64,000 nucleotides of DNA from positions 93,614 through 157,613 of the forward strand of contig NZ_JACARO010000034.1 in assembly GCF_013386585.1 (NCBI RefSeq), in the 5' to 3' direction. Both the position numbers and the translations under genes were made by a program. The notes beneath the pieces were generated by a model. It worked only from the letters and a program-made list of their open reading frames with translations, was not told the origin of the DNA and made no database searches. The DNA is from Pseudomonas sp. P7548 (GTDB lineage Bacteria > Pseudomonadota > Gammaproteobacteria > Pseudomonadales > Pseudomonadaceae). This document shows positions 54,934-64,000 of the stretch, piece by piece. Position 1 is the first letter of the stretch. Each line of letters starts with the position of its first letter.

Positions 54934-56261
54934 ATGAAAGCTGACTCCAAATCCACCAGCCGTTTTCGCTGGGTCGTGGCGGCGCTGTTTTTCCTGGCCT
55001 ACATGGTGGCCGGTGCCGACCGTGCCAACATCGGCGTGGTGGTGCCCTTCTCAAACAGGAATACCACCTGAGCAACACCGACATCGGCGCCCTGGCGAGC
55101 CTGTTCTACCTGACCTACGCCATCGTGCAGATCCCCGCTGGCTACCTGTTCGGCCGCTACGGCATCCGCAAGCTGCTGACCGGTTCGCTGGTTTTGACCT
55201 CCCTGGCCACCTTGCTCATCGGCTTCACCTCCAGCGTGCTGCAACTCAAGCTGGCGCGTGCGTTGCTGGGGGCGGCGGAAGGGCCGATCAACATCGGCAT
55301 CGTGTCGATCATCAACCGCTGGTTTCCGCCGAGCGAAAAGGGCCTGGCCACCGGCATCTTCATGTCGTCGATCAAGGTGGCGCCGGCCATCGTGCCGCCG
55401 CTGTGTGCCTACATCGTGCACCTGTACGGCTGGCGCGAAGTGTTCTTTTTCTTTGCCATCCCGGGGTTCTTCGTGGCCCTGTTGTGGTGGTGGCTGGTCA
55501 AGGACGACCCGGCTGACAGCCCGCACTGTTCGGCCAGCGAGTTGCAGCATATCCAGGGCAGCCACGCCCAGGGCGCGGCCTCGGTCCAGCCGATGGTGCG
55601 CATCCCGGCGTGGTTCGACCGGCTGATCCGCACCCGCCAGGTGCCGCTGCTGGCCGACAACAAAAGCATCCTCGCCTCATGGAACGTGTGGGCCTGTGCC
55701 ATGGGCTACTTCCTGATGGTGGGCATCACCTATTCGATCATGACCTGGGTGCCCACCTACCTGATCACCGTCAAGCAGTACTCGGTGTTGAAGATGGGCA
55801 TGGTCGCCTCCGCGCCGTGGGTCGGCGCGATCATCGGCAACCTGCTGGGCGGCTGGCTCTCGGACCGGGTGTTCGACCGTCGGCGCAAACCGGCGATGCT
55901 GATCGGTTCGCTGGCCACGGTGCTGATGATGGTGGTGCTGCTCAACGCGCCCAGCGACCCCTTGCTGTTGTCGGCAGTGTTCCTGCTGGCGGGCATCCTG
56001 CTCAACATCGGCTACTCCACGTTCCTGGTGTACCCCATGGGCCTGGCCACCAAAGAGCGCGTGCCGTTCGCCGCGTCCATCGTCAACACCGGCGGTTCCC
56101 TGGGCGGTGCCTTCACGCCGTTCGTGGTCGGCGTGTTGCTCGATCATTTCAATTGGGACTACGTGTTCGGTTTTCTCGGGGTGAGCTCGCTGATCACCTT
56201 CGCCATCGTGCTCACCATGGTCGAGCCACGCCCTCCAACTGCCGCCAACCCACAAGCCTAG
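54934..56261 (+). pseudogene. MFS (ACS-type) transporter with a single-base frameshift
   Basis: ATG 54,934 opens 'MKADSKST' and the first helix, continues 'DRANIGVVVPF', then goes out of frame at about 55,048-55,053; the frame that follows encodes 'LKQEYHLSNTDIG' and runs on to 56,261. Restoring one C ('TTCCTC' for 'TTCTC') gives a continuous ~442-residue anion:cation symporter family protein. The rest is well conserved, so the change is recent, or a sequencing error. The next gene follows after 8 bases. Confidence 0.75.
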
Positions 56262-56269
56262 GAGCCCGG

Positions 56270-57304
56270 ATGAACCGAGTGATGCAGGTGTGCCGCCTCG
56301 ATTTCTGGATCAACCCCGTCTTTGACGAAATGATCCAGGCCAACCCCCAACTGGCGCTGCAGGTGCTGCCGCGCCAGGGGGACGATGAACGTACCCTGGC
56401 CGCCTTGCGCCAGGCCCACGCGTACCATGTCTCGGCCGCCAAGGACGAGTTGCCCAGGCACTGGTTTGCCGGCCAGGCGTTGATCGAGCAGTGCCCGGCA
56501 CTGCTCTGCGTGTCGTCGGGCGGCGCGGGGTTCGATACGGTGGATGTGGCCGCCTGCAGCCGTGCGGGCATCGCCGTGATGAACCAGGCGGGGGCCAATG
56601 CCCACTCGGTGGCCGAGCACACCTTTGGCCTGCTGCTGGCGGTGGTCAAGCGCATCGTCGAGTCCCACGACACCCTGCGCCACGCCACGGGTTTCAGCCG
56701 CGAAGACCTGATGGGCGAGGAGATCCATGGGCGCACCCTCGGCCTGATCGGCCTGGGGGAAATCGGCCGGCGTGTGGCGACCATCGCCCGGGGTTTTGGC
56801 CTGGAAGTGCTGGCCTATGATCCCCATCTGCGCGATGAGCAGATGCAGGCCCAGGGCGCGCAACCGGTGACCTTGGCCGAGCTGTTGCGGCGCAGTGATG
56901 TCGTGTCCCTGCATTGTCCGCTGGATGCCAGCACTCGCCACTTGATGGGCGCCGAGCAGTTCGCGGCGATGAAGCGGGGCGCGGTATTCCTCTCGACCGC
57001 CCGGGGTGGCATCCATGATGAGGCGGCGTTGTACGTGGCCCTCAAGAACGGCCATTTGAGCGGCGCCGGGCTGGATGTGTGGGCCTGCGAACCCCCGCCC
57101 CAGGATGCACCGCTGATGAGCTTGCCCAATGTGGTCGCGACCTTTCACACGGCAGGCGTTACCCATGGGGGCCGGCGCAACGTGGCGCGTTCATCGGCGG
57201 CGCAGATCGCGGCGTTGCTGCGCGGCGAGCGTCCACCCCATCTGCTGAACCCCGAAGCCTGGGGGCTGATCAGCGAGCGGGTAGGGCGTGTGGTGGGTGT
57301 TTGA
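56270..57304 (+). CDS. D-isomer-specific 2-hydroxyacid dehydrogenase
   Basis: The 344-residue protein has the family's Rossmann motif 'GLIGLGEIGRRV', the catalytic Arg in 'STARGGIHDE', Glu in 'DVWACEPPP' and His in 'ATFHTAGVTHGG'. It reduces or oxidises a 2-keto/2-hydroxy acid with NAD(P). AGGAG lies upstream of ATG 56,270, 8 bases after the MFS gene, so the two form an operon. The transporter probably brings in its substrate. Confidence 0.9.
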   Translation: MNRVMQVCRLDFWINPVFDEMIQANPQLALQVLPRQGDDERTLAALRQAHAYHVSAAKDELPRHWFAGQALIEQCPALLCVSSGGAGFDTVDVAACSRAGIAVMNQAGANAHSVAEHTFGLLLAVVKRIVESHDTLRHATGFSREDLMGEEIHGRTLGLIGLGEIGRRVATIARGFGLEVLAYDPHLRDEQMQAQGAQPVTLAELLRRSDVVSLHCPLDASTRHLMGAEQFAAMKRGAVFLSTARGGIHDEAALYVALKNGHLSGAGLDVWACEPPPQDAPLMSLPNVVATFHTAGVTHGGRRNVARSSAAQIAALLRGERPPHLLNPEAWGLISERVGRVVGV

Positions 57305-57403
57305 TTGGCATATCTTTAAAGTATCCAAACCCCGTTATTTAGATATTTTTAATAGGTGGACAGCACTGATAGGCTCTTAAAAAAACAAGAGAAGTGCCCG
57401 GTC

Positions 57404-58468
57404 ATGTTCATAAGCCTGCCCACCGCCTTGAAACCCTTTACCGCCGTTTTGGCCTCCCTCGCCCTGATGGGCACCCTGAGCAGTTGCGCCAAGGTCGACG
57501 TGCACAGCGAGGGCGTCGACAAGCCTGAAGCCGATGCCCGCCAGGTCCTGCGCCTGGGCCACGATGACCGCGCCTACCCGTTCCCGATCTACGCCAACGC
57601 CGACCTCTACAACCCGCCCAAGACCCTGGAGCGTGCGGTGGTGATTTTGCACGGCGTGCAACGCGACGCCGACCAGTACTTCAACACCGGTCGCAAGCTG
57701 CTGGGCAACGCCCGTCTGCCGAGCACCACCACCTTGTTGCTGGCGCCGAATTTCCTCACCCCCACCGACGCCGGTGTCAGCAATGACATGCCGCTGTGGC
57801 CCCGCGACAAGTGGATGCACGGCATCGAATCGCAATTCGGGCGCAAGGGCATTCCGGCGTTCCAGGTGCTCGACGATGTGGTTGCCTACCTGTCCGATCG
57901 CCAGCGTTACCCGGCGCTCAAGGAAATTGTGATGGTCAGCCATTCGGCCGGTGCGCAGCTGATGCAACGCTACGCGGTGATGAATGACCTCGACGCCAGC
58001 CTTAAGGCCCACGGCCTGACGATCCGCTACGTGGTCGCCAGCCCGTCGAGCTACGTGTACTTCGACGAAAACCGCTTGCAGGACGGCGTGTTCAAGCCGG
58101 TGGTGAGCATCATGTGCCCCAGCTACAGCCGTTATCGCTACGGCCTCGACAATGCACCCGCCTACCTGCAGAACCAGCACCTGACGAACCGCCAAGTGTT
58201 TGCCCGCTATGCCGCGCGCGACATCACCTACCTGGTCGGTGCCCAGGACAACAACCCCACCAGCCGCGTGCTCGACAGCTCCTGCGGGGCCAATTACCAG
58301 GGCGATACCCGGCTCGACCGGCAACTGAATTTCGTCAGCTACGAGCAGTTCCTGTCGAGCCAATGGCAGATTCCCTTGCGCCATCCCCAGCACACGATTC
58401 CCGGTATCGGCCACAACGCGGCGCGCCTCCTGGGTGACAAGGCGGTGGCGCGAATGCTGTTTCCCTGA
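57404..58468 (+). CDS. lipoprotein alpha/beta-hydrolase
   Basis: The 354-residue protein has a lipobox 'LSSC' near residue 28, so it should be acylated and membrane-anchored on the periplasmic side. The rest has an alpha/beta-hydrolase pattern: oxyanion 'ILHGVQRD', nucleophile Ser in 'VSHSAGAQ', and a C-terminal His in 'GIGHNAA'. It may be an esterase or depolymerase; the substrate is unknown. I chose ATG 57,404 over the open frame from 57,356 because it gives the signal sequence. It precedes the TPS genes by 54 bases and may belong with them. Confidence 0.75.
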   Translation: MFISLPTALKPFTAVLASLALMGTLSSCAKVDVHSEGVDKPEADARQVLRLGHDDRAYPFPIYANADLYNPPKTLERAVVILHGVQRDADQYFNTGRKLLGNARLPSTTTLLLAPNFLTPTDAGVSNDMPLWPRDKWMHGIESQFGRKGIPAFQVLDDVVAYLSDRQRYPALKEIVMVSHSAGAQLMQRYAVMNDLDASLKAHGLTIRYVVASPSSYVYFDENRLQDGVFKPVVSIMCPSYSRYRYGLDNAPAYLQNQHLTNRQVFARYAARDITYLVGAQDNNPTSRVLDSSCGANYQGDTRLDRQLNFVSYEQFLSSQWQIPLRHPQHTIPGIGHNAARLLGDKAVARMLFP

Positions 58469-58522
58469 GTTTCACGCTGTTTGCCCAACGCTGCGTCTCG
58501 ATAAAAACAATAAGAGAACTGT

Positions 58523-61500
58523 ATGAGCCCAACTCTCCCCACTGCCCGGGCGCCGCGCGCCTGGGGGCCTGGCGCATTGTCGCTGCTGGCCGCCGCCCTG
58601 ATCGCTGCCCAGGCCCAGGCCGACACGCTGCCCTCGTCCGGCACCCTGTTCGATAACAGCCGCTCGGTGCTGCGCCCCACCGACAATGCCCAGCCGGCTA
58701 CTCCTGGCAGCGTGCGCATCGAAAGCCAGGACGACACGCCAGCGCCCAAGGTGGGCAATTCAAGCGTGCAGGTGCAGGTCAAGCGATTCGTGGTGAAAGG
58801 CAACCGCGAACTCAGTGATGCCCAGTTGCAGCCGGTGCTGCTGCCCTACGCCGGCAAGACCCTGAGCCTGGATGGCCTGCGTGACACCGCCGCGCAGGTC
58901 ACGGCGCTGTACCGGGCGCGGGGTTACCTGGTGGCGCGGGCCTACCTGCCGGCCCAGGACATTCAAAATGGCCAGGTGACCCTCGGTGTTTCCGAGGGCG
59001 TGATCGGCCAGGTCAGCGCATTGCCGGACGCCAATGTGCGCCTGCGCCCCGAAGTGCAGCAGCAGTTCGTCAACGCGCTGCCCTCCGGCACCATCATCCG
59101 TGAGCAGGACCTGGAGCGCGTGTTGCTGCGCCTGTCGGACATCACCGGCGTGGCCGTGCACGCGATCCTGCGGCCGTCGCAGCAGCCCGGCGCCGCCGAC
59201 ATCGTGCTCAAGCTCAGCGAGATGACCGCCTGGACCGCCCGCGCCGCCATCGACAACTACGGCAACTACTACACCGGCAGCAATCGCCTGACTTCAAGCG
59301 TCAGCCTCAATGATGCGCTGGGCCTTGGCGACAGTTTTACCGCCACTTCGCAGAACTCCTTTGAAGGCCTGGACATCAAGGGCATCGGTTACCAGCAACC
59401 GCTGGGCGCCACCGGGATCTCGGTGGGCGCCAACTACGCCGAGCTGGAATACAGTATCGGCAAGAACCTCAAGGGCCTGGATGCCGACGGCACCGCGCAG
59501 GTGTCTTCGGTGTTTATCAACAGCTCGCTGCTGCGTTCGCGTGACAGCAACATCAGCTTCAACCTGGCCGAAGATCACCGGCGTTTCGAAGACTCCGCCG
59601 GTGGTTTTACCGTGAACAAGTCGGCGGTGTTTCGCAGCGCCACGCTGTACGGCAACTGGCGCGATGACTGGCAGGGCAGCAACACCTGGAGCCTGGCCTA
59701 CGGCATTGGCGACCTGGATAAAAAAACGCCGGCCGACGCCGCGTTGGATGCGCTCACCGCCAACGCCGCCGGGCACTACAAGAAAGCCAACCTGAGCTTC
59801 AGCCGCCTGCAATACCTGGGCAATGGCTACTCGCTGTTTGGCTCGGTGACCGGGCAGTGGGCCGACAAGAACCTCGACTCCTCGGAAAAACTCAGCCTCG
59901 GCGGGCCCAACGGTGTGCGCGCCTACCCCGTCGGTGAAGTGGCCGGCGATGAAGGCGTGCTCGGCCGCTTGGAGCTGCGCAAATACCTCGGGCGCTTCAA
60001 CGGCGCCATCGCCGAGGGCACGTTGTTTGCCGATGCGGGCAAGGTCACGGTCAACAAGAACCCGTGGGACGCCAGCGAAAACACCCTCACACGCTACGGC
60101 TACGGCGTGGGCTTGAACCTCTATCACCGCGACCTGGTGATGAACACCAGCCTGGCGTTCTCCCCGGGTACCGACCCCACCAGCGACGACCGTGCGGCCA
60201 AGCGCCTGTGGTTCTCGATTTCCGGTTCGCCCCAGGCGTTCGCCGGGCTGGCCAGCGACATCGGCTCCAAGGGCGAAGACTTCGAAGTGGCCGAGACCGA
60301 CACTGTCATCTACGGCAACTTCGGCATCGTTCCTGAATACGTCGACCGCCATGGCTCCACCCCGGCAGCACCGGCTGACCAGAGCCGCCTGGCCACGCCG
60401 AACGGGCGCAACATGGCGAGCTTCTGGCGCGCCCGCGACAACGTGTCCGCCCTCGGCGTGCACGGCGGCTACGGCCTCAGCGATGACTGGAAGCTGCTGT
60501 GGCAGCTGGAATACGGCATCTCGATGAACTACACCGCGAGCAACGACAAGTCGGTGAACCCTTCGGCATCGCCGAGCACCAAGCTGCGCAACACCGGCGC
60601 GGCGTTCAATAACACCGACTACGGCACGTTGCTGTATGGCGTGTGGGACATGCCGATGAAGGAGTCCACCACCACCCTGGATCCGTTCAACGGCAAGACC
60701 AGTGCGGCGTACTTCAACATCATCGGCTCGCCGGGCTTCAGCGCCGGCCTGTCGACCAACGTCAACGGCCCGCAGAGCTACAACGACACGGCGGTAAATG
60801 GCGACGCGGCGTTCAACCGCCGCCAGGCCGGCGTGGTGGAATACTGGACGCCGGAGTGGAACGGCCTGCAACTCAAACTGGCGTATTCGAACAACGGCAT
60901 GAACGCCGCCAGTGATGTGGACAAGGGCTATGTCTACGGCAGCAGCCTGACCTACAACAACGGCGGCTTCACGGCGGTGTTCGCCACCGAGCGGCACATC
61001 AATTATTTCGGCATTGCCGACCTGGGCCGCAACGCGCGCGGGCTGGGCAGCAGCACCCACGTCACCGATGGCACCTCGTCGGATGATTTCAGCTTCCGCT
61101 ACGGCCTGGCCTACGACTTTGGCGCGACCAAGCTGTCGCTGATCGCCGATGACCTGTCCTATTCCGAAGACGGAGTGATCAACACCAGCACCACCACCAG
61201 CGACCTTTCCAAGTACCGCCGCCGGGCCTACCTGGTGGGCGCGTCCCACAAGATCGGCCCCTGGACATTGAAGGCCAGCTACGGCAAGGCCTTGCCCGGC
61301 AAGTGCGAGATGATCCGCGCCACCCCGGTGGAATGCGACACCCACGGCATGGGCGCCACCCAGTACGCCATCGGCGCCAACTACAAGCTGACCAAGCGCA
61401 TCGACCTGTTCACCCAGTACGTGCTGCTGAAGAACAACTCCCTGGCCAACTACAACTTCGCCCTCACCGGCGTCACGGCGGCCAGCGGCTACTCACCCGG

Positions 61501-61552
61501 CGCGGGCACTACCATCAGCGCCGTCGGCACTGGCATCAACTATTCGTTCTGA
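58523..61552 (+). CDS. TpsB transporter fused to a porin domain
   Basis: The 1009-residue protein has two complete outer-membrane units. Residues ~1-34 are the signal peptide, ~86-235 the POTRA region ('VKRFVVKGNRELSDAQLQ'), ~235-567 a TpsB barrel with the L6 'GVRAYPVGE' motif near 462 and a typical final strand 'RLWFSISG'. After a ~25-residue linker, residues 593-1009 form a full-length Gram-negative porin: a porin-type first strand 'DTVIYGNFGIVPEYVDR', many paired beta strands and a C-terminal 'INYSF'. The natural stop between the two is missing. RBS and ATG are clear. TpsA follows after 10 bases. Confidence 0.85.
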   Translation: MSPTLPTARAPRAWGPGALSLLAAALIAAQAQADTLPSSGTLFDNSRSVLRPTDNAQPATPGSVRIESQDDTPAPKVGNSSVQVQVKRFVVKGNRELSDAQLQPVLLPYAGKTLSLDGLRDTAAQVTALYRARGYLVARAYLPAQDIQNGQVTLGVSEGVIGQVSALPDANVRLRPEVQQQFVNALPSGTIIREQDLERVLLRLSDITGVAVHAILRPSQQPGAADIVLKLSEMTAWTARAAIDNYGNYYTGSNRLTSSVSLNDALGLGDSFTATSQNSFEGLDIKGIGYQQPLGATGISVGANYAELEYSIGKNLKGLDADGTAQVSSVFINSSLLRSRDSNISFNLAEDHRRFEDSAGGFTVNKSAVFRSATLYGNWRDDWQGSNTWSLAYGIGDLDKKTPADAALDALTANAAGHYKKANLSFSRLQYLGNGYSLFGSVTGQWADKNLDSSEKLSLGGPNGVRAYPVGEVAGDEGVLGRLELRKYLGRFNGAIAEGTLFADAGKVTVNKNPWDASENTLTRYGYGVGLNLYHRDLVMNTSLAFSPGTDPTSDDRAAKRLWFSISGSPQAFAGLASDIGSKGEDFEVAETDTVIYGNFGIVPEYVDRHGSTPAAPADQSRLATPNGRNMASFWRARDNVSALGVHGGYGLSDDWKLLWQLEYGISMNYTASNDKSVNPSASPSTKLRNTGAAFNNTDYGTLLYGVWDMPMKESTTTLDPFNGKTSAAYFNIIGSPGFSAGLSTNVNGPQSYNDTAVNGDAAFNRRQAGVVEYWTPEWNGLQLKLAYSNNGMNAASDVDKGYVYGSSLTYNNGGFTAVFATERHINYFGIADLGRNARGLGSSTHVTDGTSSDDFSFRYGLAYDFGATKLSLIADDLSYSEDGVINTSTTTSDLSKYRRRAYLVGASHKIGPWTLKASYGKALPGKCEMIRATPVECDTHGMGATQYAIGANYKLTKRIDLFTQYVLLKNNSLANYNFALTGVTAASGYSPGAGTTISAVGTGINYSF

Positions 61553-61562
61553 GGAGAAGGCT

Positions 61563-64000
61563 GTGAGCACACAACAATTCCAAACCGCGCTGCCTGTTCT
61601 CAAACCCCTGAGTTTCGCCGTGCTCTGCGCGCTCTACAGCCTGACGCCGCTGCCCGCGCTGGCCCTGGACAGCAACGCGTTGCCCACCAACGGCCAGGTG
61701 GTCGCCGGCAGCGGCACCATCAGCAGCAGCGGCAATGTGATGACCGTGCACCAGGGCAGCGACCGCCTGATCACCACCTGGGACACGTTCAATATCGGCA
61801 GTGCCGCCCAGGTGAATTTCCTGCAGCCGGGGGCGTCTTCGGTGGCGCTCAACCGGGTCACCGGCAGCGATGGCTCGCAGATCCTCGGGCACCTGAATGC
61901 CAATGGCCAGGTGTTCCTGATCAACCCCCAGGGCGTGCTGTTCGGCGCGGGGTCGATGGTGGACGTGGGTGGGTTGGTGGCCAGCTCGCTGAACATTTCC
62001 AACAGCGACTTCATGGCCGGCAAATACGTGTTTTCCGGGCCCAGCGGTGGCGCGGTGATCAACCAGGGCACGATCAGTGCGCGGGATGGCGGCAGTGTCG
62101 CGTTGCTGGGCAGCCAGGTGCGCAACGAAGGCACGGTGGTCGCCAAACTCGGCTCGGTGGTGTTGGGCGGTGGGGAAAAAATCACCCTGGATTTTACCGG
62201 TGACGGCCTGATCAACGTCGAGGTCAACGACCCGGCGATCGGCGCCAGTGTGATCAACCGCGGGCTGCTCAGTGCCAACGGCGGTGCCGTGGCCATGACC
62301 GCCCGCGACTCCCAGGCGATGCTCAGCAATGTGGTGAACAACGAAGGCGTGATCGAAGCCCGCAGCCTGCAACAGCGTAACGGCCGCATCATTCTCGATG
62401 GCGGTGACAGCGGGGTGGTGGTCAACAGCGGCGTGCTCGATGTGTCGGGCAAGAACGCCGGCGAGCGCGGCGGCAACGTGACCATGACCGGCCAGTACGT
62501 GGGCCTGTTCGACAGCGGCCGCATCGACGCCGATGGCGACATCGGCGGCGGCACGGTGTTGATGGGCGGCGATTACCAGGGCAGCGGCAACCTGCACCAG
62601 GCCGACAGCACCTTCATGGGCAGCGATGCGCGCATCAGCGCCAATGCGTTGAGCCAGGGAGACGGCGGCAAAGTGATCCTCTGGTCCAAGGACAACACTC
62701 AATTTTATGGCGGCATCAGCGTGCGCGGCGCCGGCAGCCAGGGGCGTGGCGGGTTGGTGGAAACCTCCGGGCATGCGCTGGATGTGATGGGCGTGGTCGA
62801 CCTCAGCGCGGTGTCGGGGCAGGGCGGCACATGGCTGATTGACCCGTTCAACATCAACATCACCCGCACCGCCAGCACTGGCACGTCCAGCAGCACACCC
62901 TTTACGCCGAATGCGGGGGCCAGCTCCAACCTCAGTTCAGCAACCCTGAATGCCTCGTTGTCGGAAGGCGCGAACATCCTGGTGACCACCTCTTCCGGGG
63001 CGGGCACGTCCGGGGACATCAACGTGCTCGACAACGTCAAGGGCGTGGGCAACGCGACCCTGACCCTGCAGGCGCACCGCAATATCGTGATGACCAACAC
63101 CAGCATCAGCAATGGCACCGGCAAGACCCTCAACGTGTCGCTGGTTTCCAACTTCAACAACAGCGGCAACGGCTCGGTGGCCCTGAGCAACGCGAGCATC
63201 AGCACCAACGGCGGCAACCTCACCATCAGCGGCGCGGTCGACCCGGCGACCTCCTGGGCCAGCACCAACGTCAGCAATGGCGTGGGCATTTCGTTGACCA
63301 ACGGCACGCGCATCAGCACCAGCGGCGGTGACATCACCTTGCGCGGCGCCACGTCCGCCAGCCTGGCCGCCGGCTCCACCGCGACGGCGATCAACATCAG
63401 CCGCAGCACCCTGGACGCCGGTGGCGGCAACATCAGTATTACCGCTGTGCAGGCCAGCAGCACGGGCAGCGGCGATGCCTTCGTGCTCACCGGCGGCAGC
63501 AATATCGTGACCTCGGGTGTGGGCTCCATCACAGTGGACAGCACCAACCTGGGCAGCGGCAACGGCACGCGGATCTTCAGCACCAGCAACACCATCGCGG
63601 CCACCGGCAGTGGCAATGTCACCCTGCGTGGCAGCGCGGTGTCGGGCAGCGGTGTGCTGGTGTGTTCGACGGCGGCGTCGTCGGCTCAAATCCTGAGTGT
63701 GGGCAGCGGCACCTTGACGGTCCAGGGCGCTGCGGCATCGGGCCGTGGCGTATTCCTGGCGGCCTCCACCACCGGCGCGGTGACGCTGAGCGCGGGTGCG
63801 GGGGGCGATATTGTGGTTGATGGCCGCAGCGCCGGCGACTCCGGCACGGTGGTCAACTCCACCGGCACCGCGTCGGTGATCAACCTGACCACCCTGGACG
63901 GCAACCTTTCGTTGAGCGGAACGGCCGGCGCGGCGTCTGCTGCGCCGGGCTTGAGTATTCGCAGCGGGGCGTCGGGGGCGGGCAATGGGGTGAATATCCT
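61563..64000 (+). CDS. two-partner secretion exoprotein (TpsA), 3' end outside window
   Basis: The frame from GTG 61,563 (GGAGAAGG upstream) is open to the window end, over 812 codons. It has a signal peptide ending '..LPALA', then a TPS secretion domain with 'NINPQGVLFG'-like sequence ('ANGQVFLINPQGVLFG') and 'SVALNRVTGS'. Then come glycine/serine/asparagine-rich beta-helix repeats of the filamentous haemagglutinin type. It should be exported by the fused TpsB just upstream. Whether it ends in a toxin or an adhesin cannot be seen. Confidence 0.88.
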   Translation, partial: MSTQQFQTALPVLKPLSFAVLCALYSLTPLPALALDSNALPTNGQVVAGSGTISSSGNVMTVHQGSDRLITTWDTFNIGSAAQVNFLQPGASSVALNRVTGSDGSQILGHLNANGQVFLINPQGVLFGAGSMVDVGGLVASSLNISNSDFMAGKYVFSGPSGGAVINQGTISARDGGSVALLGSQVRNEGTVVAKLGSVVLGGGEKITLDFTGDGLINVEVNDPAIGASVINRGLLSANGGAVAMTARDSQAMLSNVVNNEGVIEARSLQQRNGRIILDGGDSGVVVNSGVLDVSGKNAGERGGNVTMTGQYVGLFDSGRIDADGDIGGGTVLMGGDYQGSGNLHQADSTFMGSDARISANALSQGDGGKVILWSKDNTQFYGGISVRGAGSQGRGGLVETSGHALDVMGVVDLSAVSGQGGTWLIDPFNINITRTASTGTSSSTPFTPNAGASSNLSSATLNASLSEGANILVTTSSGAGTSGDINVLDNVKGVGNATLTLQAHRNIVMTNTSISNGTGKTLNVSLVSNFNNSGNGSVALSNASISTNGGNLTISGAVDPATSWASTNVSNGVGISLTNGTRISTSGGDITLRGATSASLAAGSTATAINISRSTLDAGGGNISITAVQASSTGSGDAFVLTGGSNIVTSGVGSITVDSTNLGSGNGTRIFSTSNTIAATGSGNVTLRGSAVSGSGVLVCSTAASSAQILSVGSGTLTVQGAAASGRGVFLAASTTGAVTLSAGAGGDIVVDGRSAGDSGTVVNSTGTASVINLTTLDGNLSLSGTAGAASAAPGLSIRSGASGAGNGVNI

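Noticed and set aside
59294..61345. A 683-codon antisense open frame under the TpsB-porin gene
   Set aside because: Ala/Val/Gly/Arg-rich shadow of a high-GC gene with no domain features.
1..64000. CRISPR arrays
   Set aside because: No evenly spaced direct repeats with unique spacers were seen; the only repeats are REP palindromes, tRNA pieces and toxin-cassette copies.

Overview
The window is a stretch of Pseudomonas chromosome, most likely from the P. fluorescens group. The evidence is GC-rich codon use in the core genes, typical pseudomonad proteins (MnmC, PAP, TrhO, FumC, LldD), a REP-type palindrome and many LysR/IclR regulators. The assignment rests on sequence character only; no database search was possible.

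Layout. 0-17.3 kb is ordinary chromosome: the end of a NEL-type E3 ubiquitin ligase, mnmC, a PPK2-type polyphosphate:AMP phosphotransferase, a thiolase, an EamA transporter, fumC, a DUF2059 protein, a BolA-like protein, a trhO/DsbA-like/ABC-exporter run, and two c-di-GMP genes flanking a TenA/haem-oxygenase-like protein. 17.6-26.9 kb is an acyl-CoA catabolic cluster: iclR, acyl-CoA dehydrogenase and an MFS importer on the minus strand, diverging from enoyl-CoA hydratase, 3-hydroxyacyl-CoA dehydrogenase and CaiB/BaiF CoA-transferase. Two near-perfect palindromes lie between the divergent halves and probably bind the IclR protein. lldD and a divergent lysR follow.

27.0-44.8 kb is the accessory heart of the window. 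An intact tRNA-Asn is followed by a two-partner-secretion / contact-dependent inhibition locus (cdiB, a 2337-residue cdiA, and a cdiI-like gene overlapping its promoter-less start). Then come about 8.5 kb of AT-rich DNA holding a dozen small immunity-like genes, each preceded by a short, usually broken toxin C-terminus. A truncated copy of the tRNA-Asn 3' half with its terminator recurs at 43.2 kb inside this array, so the region looks like a tRNA-associated island that keeps acquiring and decaying toxin/immunity cassettes. Repeated cassette junctions, an A7 frameshift, a nonsense codon and tandem paralogues are visible.

44.9-57.3 kb is a metabolic block for an amino or keto acid: LysR, two DAACS symporters with different substrate-site signatures, a fused tandem Asp/Glu racemase, a class I aminotransferase, an RraA-type aldolase, three LysR genes that abut or overlap, a frameshifted MFS gene and a D-2-hydroxyacid dehydrogenase. 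57.4-64 kb holds a lipoprotein hydrolase and a second two-partner-secretion locus. Its transporter is unusual: a complete TpsB is fused to a complete trimeric-porin-like barrel in one 1009-residue protein, followed by a TpsA exoprotein that runs off the window.
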